Of a DNA stretch of 64,000 bases, positions 38,507 to 46,059 are shown piece after piece. A program made the position numbers and the translations under genes. The notes beneath the pieces were generated by a model. It was given only the letters and a program-made list of their open reading frames with translations. It was not told the origin of the DNA and ran no database searches. Location of the stretch: NCBI GenBank assembly GCA_964352815.1, contig CAYGTO010000005.1:73655-137654 (forward strand). The letters run 5' to 3'. The DNA is from CAYGTO01 sp964352815. Lineage in GTDB: Bacteria > Pseudomonadota > Alphaproteobacteria > Rickettsiales > UBA3002. The number at the start of each line of letters is the position of its first letter. Position 1 is the first letter of the stretch.

Positions 38507-40849
38507 GTGGAAAGTAAAACCAACAATCTAGACCAAAAGTATGCGGATACGTCTCTAAAGATGAGCGATCGCACGCGCACGCTCTTATCTCGGCGTCCTC
38601 ATTATCTATTTCAGGACAAACGCAGTAATGAAAAGGCTGAAGACGTCACGACTGAAGCGAGTGATGAAACGAAGAAGGTGTTTTCGCGCACAGCACGCGA
38701 CCAAAAAAATAGTTACAATCTTCCTAAACGGGAGAAAAAACCGTGGGACCCTGATTATGATCCATCGCTTCCCAATGGTGGCTTGGAGCCTGAAGATGTT
38801 CAGGCGGGCTTTGGTGAGTATCTCTTTGGTAAAACCTTTGAGCGTCCTCTTGAGCGTGACAAGAATGTTTTCCGTGACCCATGGGCGAAATCATTCGGCG
38901 GCCGTGCCGCAATTCGTATCTTTTCGCGTGGGATTCTTGGCTCAGCGCTCTTTATGTGGGGGCAAACACAAATTACGCGTCAGCTCTCGGAATATAGCCA
39001 TGTTGGAAAGTTAAACGAGCTTCATAACGGCCAAGCCTTTATGCCACTACGCTATATTGCGCGGGGGTTTGACATTACATACGGCAAAGGAGTTGAAAAT
39101 CTAGCATACGGCATTGCGCGCTTTGCCGGGAAGTCGGTGGAGGATGCCAGAGCCATCGGCCATAGCTACTTCATGCAGCGCGGGGCACGTTACTTTGCTC
39201 GTGAAGCAGAGATGGGAACAGAAGCATTCATGCATTACATGGAAGCCAATGGCCTAGGCCGCAGTATTGGTGCCGATATGGTCGGTATGACCTTTGATTT
39301 CGCGATGGGAAGTGTGGGTGATGCGATGGGTCGTGCTATCGCGAATATATTCGATCCGAACTATCCGAAAGATTGGATGATCGGCGGTAAGTTTAATGAA
39401 AAAGCCTTTGTGAACCATTTGGGGCGGACCGTGTGGAAAACCCTAACGTATAATCAATTGGAGGATTGGTTCGCTGCGCCATTTTATATCCCGCAAATGC
39501 GCGCACAACGCTACATCCTCAACAAAGTTTTCCCTGGGTTTAAATATGTAGCGGATCATCAGCGAAATGGTGGTGGGCACGTCTTCTCAGAAGATGGGAC
39601 AGCGCTTAGAAGTTTTGCATTACCTGGGCTATTGGATCTTCAATTTCGTTTTATGGGCTATAACTGGTACACGCTCATGTTCCGTGATTTGCATAAGGAA
39701 ATCAAAGACCGTTGGCGTGATTGGCGCAGCGAGGGATACCCTGTAGGAGTGCCGGAGATTAGCTTGAACCCCGTAGAGCTGGCGAGTGATGTCGTTGGCG
39801 GCGTAGGGCATACGGCACGTTATGTAACAAAGAGCTTGATGAAATCAGCGATTTATATGGCACCTGCTGTGCCATTCTTCTGGGTGACGCGTACCCCGCA
39901 GACCTTGTTTAAAGGGATCCCCATGATGGAAGTTAACGGTGAGGTCCGTCCACTAACGGCTAAGCAATATGGGGATCACTTGATCGACACTTTTGACTAT
40001 CGCTCTTTAGATCCTTCAGGGGAGACAACAGTTTATGCTGGTGCTAAACCAATTAAGCTAAAACATATTGTCGATGGCAAATATGCCGAATGGCCAATTC
40101 AAGGCAAAGGAGTGGCTGGAACGGGGCGTCTGCTGAAATGGCCAGGAAAATTTACCAATTGGATCGGAGAAGGATTGGCAGCCAGAACTAAGAATTTCAG
40201 TAAGTTCATTACGGGCACCACCCATGAAATGCAGCATAACACCTTTATGCGTGACTTTGCAAATGCGAGTCTAGCATATACGCCTTATATGATCGCCAAA
40301 GGGGAAACCGCTATTCTCTACGATAATGCGCTGATGGATAAAGCGCTTTATAAAACGATCGATGGTCTAACAGAGCTGGATCGCCACAAGATAATCTCAG
40401 GCGTGAGAACGGTTCAGAACCTAATTACGCACCCACCCATTTCGTTAGTTGATCAATCGGCTAGTCGACAGACTGGTCTGGATCGAGCGAAAGAAAAACA
40501 CCAACGCGCGCGTGTGAAACACCAAGAAAGTATGATTAAGGAAGCTATAGCAAAAGGCGTCAGCTTTGCGCCGTATGCACAGCATATGGTGCCGAAGCAG
40601 ATGATAGAAAAGGTTGGCAGCAAAGTAGCAAACGCCCCAACCCCAGCTATTCGTGGCGCTAAACTCGATGGGCCGGTCTATGAGGGGCTGACTAAGCCTT
40701 CCGCACAGCATCAAGGCTATCGTGAGACATTGAATCGTTATGAAGAAGCTGCGCTCGAAGCACCGGATTCTATGGTGGATGCGAGCTCGGTGGAGCAAGA
40801 GCCACGCATTGCACTCGACCCTAATTACGTTTCAAAAGAGCTGCATTAA
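38507..40849 (+). CDS. Large unknown protein (780 residues)
   Basis: I do not recognise this family. The first ~75 residues are polar and probably disordered. A core from about residue 80 to 650 is rich in aromatic and basic residues (for example WDPDYDPSLPNGG, GFGEYLFGKTFERP, NWYTLMFRDLHKEIKDRWRDW). The last ~110 residues are again low in order, with a helical basic stretch (AKEKHQRARVKHQESM). No signal peptide is present. One or two stretches (near GILGSALFMWGQ and IYMAPAVPFFWV) could be membrane-associated. Translation likely starts at GTG 38507; Met19 is an alternative. It stands alone, diverging from rpsB and converging on glmS with a 1-nt gap. Its codon use is like that of neighbouring genes, arguing against recent transfer. 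Confidence 0.75.
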   Translation: MESKTNNLDQKYADTSLKMSDRTRTLLSRRPHYLFQDKRSNEKAEDVTTEASDETKKVFSRTARDQKNSYNLPKREKKPWDPDYDPSLPNGGLEPEDVQAGFGEYLFGKTFERPLERDKNVFRDPWAKSFGGRAAIRIFSRGILGSALFMWGQTQITRQLSEYSHVGKLNELHNGQAFMPLRYIARGFDITYGKGVENLAYGIARFAGKSVEDARAIGHSYFMQRGARYFAREAEMGTEAFMHYMEANGLGRSIGADMVGMTFDFAMGSVGDAMGRAIANIFDPNYPKDWMIGGKFNEKAFVNHLGRTVWKTLTYNQLEDWFAAPFYIPQMRAQRYILNKVFPGFKYVADHQRNGGGHVFSEDGTALRSFALPGLLDLQFRFMGYNWYTLMFRDLHKEIKDRWRDWRSEGYPVGVPEISLNPVELASDVVGGVGHTARYVTKSLMKSAIYMAPAVPFFWVTRTPQTLFKGIPMMEVNGEVRPLTAKQYGDHLIDTFDYRSLDPSGETTVYAGAKPIKLKHIVDGKYAEWPIQGKGVAGTGRLLKWPGKFTNWIGEGLAARTKNFSKFITGTTHEMQHNTFMRDFANASLAYTPYMIAKGETAILYDNALMDKALYKTIDGLTELDRHKIISGVRTVQNLITHPPISLVDQSASRQTGLDRAKEKHQRARVKHQESMIKEAIAKGVSFAPYAQHMVPKQMIEKVGSKVANAPTPAIRGAKLDGPVYEGLTKPSAQHQGYRETLNRYEEAALEAPDSMVDASSVEQEPRIALDPNYVSKELH

Positions 40850-40850
40850 T

Positions 40851-42674
40851 TTATTCAACCGTTACCGATTTTGCGAGGTTACGCGGCTGATCGACATCCG
40901 TGCCTTTCTGAACGGCCACATGATAGGCCAGCAATTGCGCAGGAATCGCGTATAGAATTGGCGCAACAAATGGGTCCACTTCAGGCATGATGATTGTCTC
41001 CGCAGCCACATTACTCAGAAGTGAGGCACCATTTTTATCACTGATAACAAAAATCGGGGCGCTACGGGCGGCTGCCTCTTGAATATTAGAGGCCATCTTA
41101 TCAAACAGTGCGTCTGTTGGCGCGATGGCAATGACTGGGACATCTTCGTCAATCAGCGCTATAGGTCCGTGCTTCATTTCTCCTGCAGGGTAAGCTTCGG
41201 CATGGATATAGGAAATCTCTTTCATCTTAAGGGCTGCCTCATAGGCAATGGCATAGCCCGTGCCGCGTCCAATAAACAACATATCGCGCACATGAATCAA
41301 TTTCGTTGCAGTCTGCTTGATATGGTCCTCATGGTGTAGAATCTCAGAAATTTTTGACGGGATTTCGCTAATCGTATGGCAAAGGCGCTGATAGTGCGCC
41401 TCTTTGATTGCATTTTTTGCTTTTGCTAGCGCCAGCGTAAAACAAGCGAGAGTGGTCAGCTGCGTGGTGAAAGCCTTGGTAGATGCAACGCCTATCTCGG
41501 GACCTGCATATGTTGGGAGTACGGCGTCGGCTAGGTTGGCCATACTGCTTTCCGTGACATTGACCACGGCTAAGGTGCGATGGCCAGCATCTTTAACGTA
41601 ATTCATCGCGGCAAGGGTGTCAGCCGTTTCTCCTGACTGAGAAATGAAAATAGCTGCCGTATTCTTAGGCAATAGAGGTTCGCGGTATCGAAATTCTGAG
41701 GCAATATCGATGTCGACAGGGATTTTGGCGATGGATTCAATCCAATAACGTGCGACGCAGCCAGCATAATAGGAGGTGCCACACGCGACGATGCTGATAC
41801 GCTCAATGTCTACCAGATCGAACGGCAGCTCAGGCATGACCATATGCCCCTGCTCGGGGTTGTAATAGACATTATAAGTCTGGCCAATGACGGTCGGTTG
41901 TTCGTAAATCTCTTTATGCATATAATGGCGGAAATTACCTTTACCTATTGCCGCGCCAGTGAGAGCAGTCACTTTAATATTACGTTCGACCGGTGCATGA
42001 TTCACATCGAAGATTTCAAACCCATCACGCCTAATGAGTGCCCAATCCCCATCTTCTAAATAGCATATGGTGTTAGTTAGGGGCGCCAGAGCAATCGCGT
42101 CTGAGCCGACAAACATCTCCTCTTCGCCAATGCCGATTGCAAGCGGAGAGCCCTTGCGCGCGCACAAAATAAAATCCGGATAATCTGCCAGCAAGATAGC
42201 CAATGCAAATGCGCCCTCAAGCCGATCAAGACAGGCTTTCATGGCGTCTTCAGGGGAGAGACCGCTTTCCAACAATAAGGTGAGAAGTTGCGGAATGACT
42301 TCGGAATCGGTTTGCGATTGAAAGTTTTGCCCCTTTGCAATGAGCTCCTCACGCAGCTCAGCGTAATTCTCGATAATGCCATTATGGACAACCGCGACTT
42401 TATCGGTAGCGTGTGGGTGGGCGTTGGTCTCATTCGGAATACCATGCGTTGCCCAGCGCGTGTGTCCAATACCCGTGGTGCCATTTAGCGGTGATTCAGA
42501 GAGCTTTGTTTCGAGGTTGTTTAACTTTCCTTCTGCACGCTCACGGACAATACTCCCCTCATGAAGTGTCGCGATGCCCGCGGAATCATAGCCACGATAC
42601 TCCAAGCGCTTCAGTGTTTCTAAAAGCAATGGCTGCGCCGCCTGCTGACCGATCACTCCAATAATGCCGCACAT
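40851..42674 (-). CDS. glmS: Glutamine-fructose-6-phosphate aminotransferase (isomerizing)
   Basis: GlmS makes glucosamine-6-phosphate, the first step to UDP-GlcNAc for peptidoglycan and lipopolysaccharide. The start at 42674 places the catalytic cysteine right after Met (MCGIIGVIG), with GAGGAAGC just upstream. The glutaminase domain shows RLEYRGYDSAGIAT and GHTRWATHG. Two SIS sugar-binding domains follow (CGTSYYAGCVARYW, SQSGETADTLAAM), and the end is DQPRNLAKSVTVE. The 607-residue length is normal. No glmU is adjacent and no glmS ribozyme is evident in the 175-nt upstream gap. Confidence 0.97.
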   Translation of the reverse strand: MCGIIGVIGQQAAQPLLLETLKRLEYRGYDSAGIATLHEGSIVRERAEGKLNNLETKLSESPLNGTTGIGHTRWATHGIPNETNAHPHATDKVAVVHNGIIENYAELREELIAKGQNFQSQTDSEVIPQLLTLLLESGLSPEDAMKACLDRLEGAFALAILLADYPDFILCARKGSPLAIGIGEEEMFVGSDAIALAPLTNTICYLEDGDWALIRRDGFEIFDVNHAPVERNIKVTALTGAAIGKGNFRHYMHKEIYEQPTVIGQTYNVYYNPEQGHMVMPELPFDLVDIERISIVACGTSYYAGCVARYWIESIAKIPVDIDIASEFRYREPLLPKNTAAIFISQSGETADTLAAMNYVKDAGHRTLAVVNVTESSMANLADAVLPTYAGPEIGVASTKAFTTQLTTLACFTLALAKAKNAIKEAHYQRLCHTISEIPSKISEILHHEDHIKQTATKLIHVRDMLFIGRGTGYAIAYEAALKMKEISYIHAEAYPAGEMKHGPIALIDEDVPVIAIAPTDALFDKMASNIQEAAARSAPIFVISDKNGASLLSNVAAETIIMPEVDPFVAPILYAIPAQLLAYHVAVQKGTDVDQPRNLAKSVTVE

Positions 42675-42788
42675 ATGCTTCCTCAATTATTTCGGGAGAA
42701 GGTAACGGTTTCTGGGTTCGGATCAATGGGTTTGTGAATAGAAAGCGAGATTGTAAGGACGATTGCATGAACGATAATGAATAATCTT

Positions 42789-42817
42789 TTGTTATTTCAA
42801 TCGAAATTCGCTATGCT
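42789..42817 (+). promoter_or_regulatory. Possible vegetative promoter of the histidine kinase gene
   Basis: TTGTTA and TATGCT are separated by exactly 17 nt, 32 nt before the ATG at 42850. Each hexamer matches four of six consensus bases. The assignment is by pattern only. Confidence 0.35.
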
Positions 42818-42849
42818 ACGATACGATTTAACGAATTTATACGAAGGTA

Positions 42850-44367
42850 ATGTTAGGTTCACTCACAGGATCGATTAGGCAACGTCTCACCGTGATTATC
42901 ACAGTGGCGACAAGTTTGGCAGTATTTGTAGCGGTAACAATGGTGAGTGTTAGCCACTATTTGACCGCTAATAAAGAATTGGCGAATGAGATTGATATCA
43001 CAGCTGAACTAACGATTTCACGATTACGCTCAGCGCTTGCGTTTAATGACCCGATCCGCGCGCAGGATATTCTCAACACACTGAATACGAACCAAGTGAT
43101 CGTGCGCGCGTGTTTGTATACGATTGATGAGAAAGTATATGCGGAATATGCGAGTTCATTGGTTCAGAGCGGGTGTCCACAAAGAGGCACACTTGCGCTT
43201 AAGGATATCGAATCAGACGTGTTGCGCTCATGGAAGCCCATCAGTAGACTACAGTCGATCGACGGTGTTAGCGATGATGAAGATGTGATTGGGTATCTTT
43301 ATTTTGAAGGAAATGATAGCCGTATTAGTGAATATTTCTACAACACCTTCTTAGTCTCAGCTATGGTGACGCTTGGTGTTATTCTCGTCACCTATTTCTT
43401 GGCAGCGTATTTTCAACGCTCCTTATCGCGTCCGATTTATGCGCTTTCTGATCTCGCTAAGAATGTATCGACGTATAAGGATTATTCAGTGCGGGCGCAG
43501 GGGAAAGATCTCGAAGATCTGCCCAAGGAAATTTTGACGCTTTACCAATCGTTCAACAGCATGCTGACAGAAATTGAAGACCGCGACCGGAAGCTTCGTA
43601 AGAAAAACACGGAACTCGTGCAATCTAAAGAGATGGCAGAAGCCGCGAACCTCTCAAAATCCCAGTTTTTGGCCAATATTAGCCATGAGCTGCGAACGCC
43701 ACTCAATGCGATTATCGGATTCTCGAATATTTTGGGAAATCAAACCTTCGGACCGCTCGGAGACCCTAAATATCTCGAATATATCAACGATATCAATGAG
43801 TCGGGTGCGCATTTGCTCGACATTATCAACGATATTCTTGATCTGTCGAAAGCGGAGGCAGGCAAGCTCACGCTTGACCTTGAAGAGTTCCGCACGGATA
43901 AAATGATTCAGAAATGCATCAATATTCTCTCGGAGCGCGCATCGCAAAGTGATGTTACGATTAATACACATTTCCCCGAGCGAATGCCTTACATGGTGGC
44001 GGATCGTGTGCGGTTCACGCAGATTGTGCTCAATATCTTATCAAATGCGGTGAAATTTACTGAAAAAGGCGGAAAGATTGATATTTCAATCGAAGTGCAA
44101 GAGGGAAATAATCATATCTCATTCTTCACGCTGACGATTCAGGATACTGGAATCGGTATGAGCCGTCGCGACGTGGAGCAGGCACTGCAGCCATTCGGCC
44201 AGATCGATAGCGGGCTGAACCGTAAATATGAAGGGACAGGCCTCGGTCTCCCACTGACACACAAGCTGGTTGAGTTACACAACGCATCGATGGAAATCCG
44301 AAGCGAAGTCGGGAAGGGGACAACCGTCACGCTGCGCTTTATTTCTGATCCAGGCTTGATTAAATAG
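42850..44367 (+). CDS. Membrane sensor histidine kinase with CHASE8-like domain
   Basis: The 505-residue protein has TM1 (about residues 14-36), a periplasmic CHASE8-like domain (about 40-160; RLRSALAFNDPIRAQDIL is typical), TM2 (about 166-188), a HAMP linker and a coiled coil. HisKA follows, with the phosphorylated His279 in FLANISHELRTPLNAIIGFS, and then an ATPase domain (NILSNAVKFTEKGG, DTGIGM, GTGLGLPL). There is no receiver domain and no response regulator next to it, so its partner is encoded elsewhere. The MarR-type gene follows after 44 nt on the same strand. Confidence 0.9.
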   Translation: MLGSLTGSIRQRLTVIITVATSLAVFVAVTMVSVSHYLTANKELANEIDITAELTISRLRSALAFNDPIRAQDILNTLNTNQVIVRACLYTIDEKVYAEYASSLVQSGCPQRGTLALKDIESDVLRSWKPISRLQSIDGVSDDEDVIGYLYFEGNDSRISEYFYNTFLVSAMVTLGVILVTYFLAAYFQRSLSRPIYALSDLAKNVSTYKDYSVRAQGKDLEDLPKEILTLYQSFNSMLTEIEDRDRKLRKKNTELVQSKEMAEAANLSKSQFLANISHELRTPLNAIIGFSNILGNQTFGPLGDPKYLEYINDINESGAHLLDIINDILDLSKAEAGKLTLDLEEFRTDKMIQKCINILSERASQSDVTINTHFPERMPYMVADRVRFTQIVLNILSNAVKFTEKGGKIDISIEVQEGNNHISFFTLTIQDTGIGMSRRDVEQALQPFGQIDSGLNRKYEGTGLGLPLTHKLVELHNASMEIRSEVGKGTTVTLRFISDPGLIK

Positions 44368-44411
44368 CTGAAATTTATTACAACTAAATATCAATAAGAA
44401 TGGAGTGATCC

Positions 44412-44870
44412 TTGAAAGAGCAATATATCGAAACGATTTTGTTGGTAGAGCGTCTACATAGACGTTTTCTTGACGTAGTTAAAACTGAGCTGGATCGTTT
44501 GCACATCGATGATATTAATAACGTTCAAACACTCATTCTTTACAATATTAGCGGAGAGCAATTGACCGTCGGTGAGTTGACAAATCGTGGGTATTATCTT
44601 GGGTCGAACGTTTCATATAATGTGAAAAAACTAGTCGAGAATGGTTATTTGATTCAAGAGCGTGCGCAGCATGATAAGCGCTCGACGCGCGTTCGCCTTT
44701 CTGACAAAGGTCAGGAACTCTGCGATAAGATTGATGCGATGTATGAATCGCACCTTCAGGCCCTTCAAGAGTCTGAGCAAATGCCGGGCGGATTAAAAGC
44801 GCTCAATGATACATTGGGCTCGCTTGAGCGTTTCTGGACAGAGTGCATTCGACGAGCATTCCACGCGTAA
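44412..44870 (+). CDS. MarR-family transcription regulator, LdtR-like
   Basis: The 152-residue winged-helix protein contains VERLHRRFLDVVKTELDRL, then LTNRGYYLGSNVSYNVKKL as recognition helix and wing region, and a dimerising C-terminus ending ERFWTECIRRAF. These segments strongly resemble LdtR, a MarR-type regulator of rhizobial relatives that controls an L,D-transpeptidase and osmotic tolerance. The start is TTG 44412, preceded by GGAG. A perfect inverted repeat (AAAGATCAC/GTGATCTTT) lies immediately downstream, before the TAXI-TRAP operon, and might be its operator; that is inference. Confidence 0.8.
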   Translation: MKEQYIETILLVERLHRRFLDVVKTELDRLHIDDINNVQTLILYNISGEQLTVGELTNRGYYLGSNVSYNVKKLVENGYLIQERAQHDKRSTRVRLSDKGQELCDKIDAMYESHLQALQESEQMPGGLKALNDTLGSLERFWTECIRRAFHA

Positions 44871-44928
44871 AGATCACTCTTACTTCAAAAGCTTACCATT
44901 TTCTAACTTGTCTTTACGGGTGATCTTT
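44869..44928. repeat. Inverted repeat AAAGATCAC/GTGATCTTT before the TRAP operon
   Basis: Two perfect 9-bp arms (44869-44877 and 44920-44928) flank 42 nt. The left arm starts inside the stop codon of the MarR gene, and the right arm lies 71 nt before the solute-binding protein gene. No T-run follows, so an operator or leader structure is more likely than a terminator. Confidence 0.45.
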
Positions 44929-44999
44929 GCTAGACATGATAGAGAATAAAGTAAGCGCGCAGAAAGATAAGAAAAAACAAAAGAATAAGGATACTTAGT

Positions 45000-45974
45000 A
45001 TGAAATTTCTGCTAGCGATAATTGCCCTTTTTACTGCAGCCTTTACCCTATCCCCCTCTACATCTGCGATTGCCGCGGATAAATTCGTAACCATCGGAAC
45101 GGGTGGTGTAACCGGTGTCTATTATCCTGCTGGTGGTGCCATCTGTCGCCTTGTGAATCGTGGTCGAAAAAACCATGGAATCCGTTGTTCTGTTGAATCT
45201 ACAGGTGGCTCAATTTACAATTTGAACGCTATTAGTCAGGGTGAACTTGATCTTGGCGTGGCCCAGTCTGATTGGCACTATAATGCGTATCACGGCAAGG
45301 GAGTATTTAGCAGCCAAGGACCAAACTCTAAGCTTCGTGCTGTGTTTTCATTACATAGTGAGCCATTCACAGTGGTTGCTCGTGAAGATAGCGGTATCAA
45401 AACCTTTGATGATCTTAAAGGTAAGCGTGTAAATATTGGTAATCCAGGTTCTGGTATGCGTGCGACGATGGAAGAAGTCATGCGTGTAAAAGGTTGGGAC
45501 CGTGATGTTTTTAGCCTAGTCTCTGAGCTAAAAGCATCAGAGCAGTCACAAGCGTTGTGTGATAACAAAATTGATGCAATGGTGTTCGCAGCGGGCCATC
45601 CAAATGGTTCAATTCAGGAAGTGACCACGACATGTGACACCAATTTGATCCCAGTGACGGGACCAAAGATTCAGAAATTGATCGATGACAATAGCTATTA
45701 TGCCAAAGCGATTATCCCTGGCGGAATGTATAATGGCAACCCAGATGATATTGAGACGTTTGGTGTGAAAGCGACGTTTGTGACATCAGAGAATGTGAGC
45801 GAAGATATGATCTATCAGATCGTTAGGGCTGTGTTCGAGAATTTTGATAGTTTCAAAACACTACATTTTGTATTTGCAACACTCAATAAAGAGAAGATGA
45901 TTACCGATGGGCTGACCGCACCGCTTCATAAGGGTGCTGAGAAATACTTCAAGGAAGTTGGGCTCATCAAATAG
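45000..45974 (+). CDS. TAXI-family TRAP transporter solute-binding protein
   Basis: The 324-residue periplasmic protein has a signal peptide (residues 1 to about 26) and the TAXI signatures FVTIGTGGVTGVYYPAGGAI, LDLGVAQSDWHYNAY, LRAVFSLHSEPFTVVARED and GKRVNIGNPGSGMRATMEEV. It captures the substrate for the TRAP permease encoded next. Substrates of this family include glutamate and other carboxylates; this one cannot be predicted. A small hairpin with a T-run follows the gene, which fits a higher level of binding protein than of permease. Confidence 0.93.
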   Translation: MKFLLAIIALFTAAFTLSPSTSAIAADKFVTIGTGGVTGVYYPAGGAICRLVNRGRKNHGIRCSVESTGGSIYNLNAISQGELDLGVAQSDWHYNAYHGKGVFSSQGPNSKLRAVFSLHSEPFTVVAREDSGIKTFDDLKGKRVNIGNPGSGMRATMEEVMRVKGWDRDVFSLVSELKASEQSQALCDNKIDAMVFAAGHPNGSIQEVTTTCDTNLIPVTGPKIQKLIDDNSYYAKAIIPGGMYNGNPDDIETFGVKATFVTSENVSEDMIYQIVRAVFENFDSFKTLHFVFATLNKEKMITDGLTAPLHKGAEKYFKEVGLIK

Positions 45975-45995
45975 CCTTTTGTGCGCCTGCGCAGT

Positions 45996-46011
45996 AAGCG
46001 ATTGCTTTTTT
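45996..46011 (+). terminator. Weak hairpin with T-run between binding protein and permease
   Basis: AAGC-GATT-GCTT followed by TTTT lies 22 nt after the binding-protein stop. The stem is only 4 bp, so it could be a partial terminator or an mRNA-processing boundary rather than a full stop. Confidence 0.3.
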
Positions 46012-46059
46012 GTCATTCATTGGTAATCTCCCGCTTTCATAATAAGAATAGGGAGCGGG

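Noticed and set aside
38507..40849. Idea that the 780-residue orphan is a phage tail, portal or secreted effector protein
   Set aside because: No phage genes nearby, no signal peptide, no repeat or toxin motif seen, and its surroundings are housekeeping genes.
42675..42849. glmS ribozyme in the glmS leader
   Set aside because: The 175-nt gap shows no recognisable ribozyme core, and this regulation is typical of Firmicutes.
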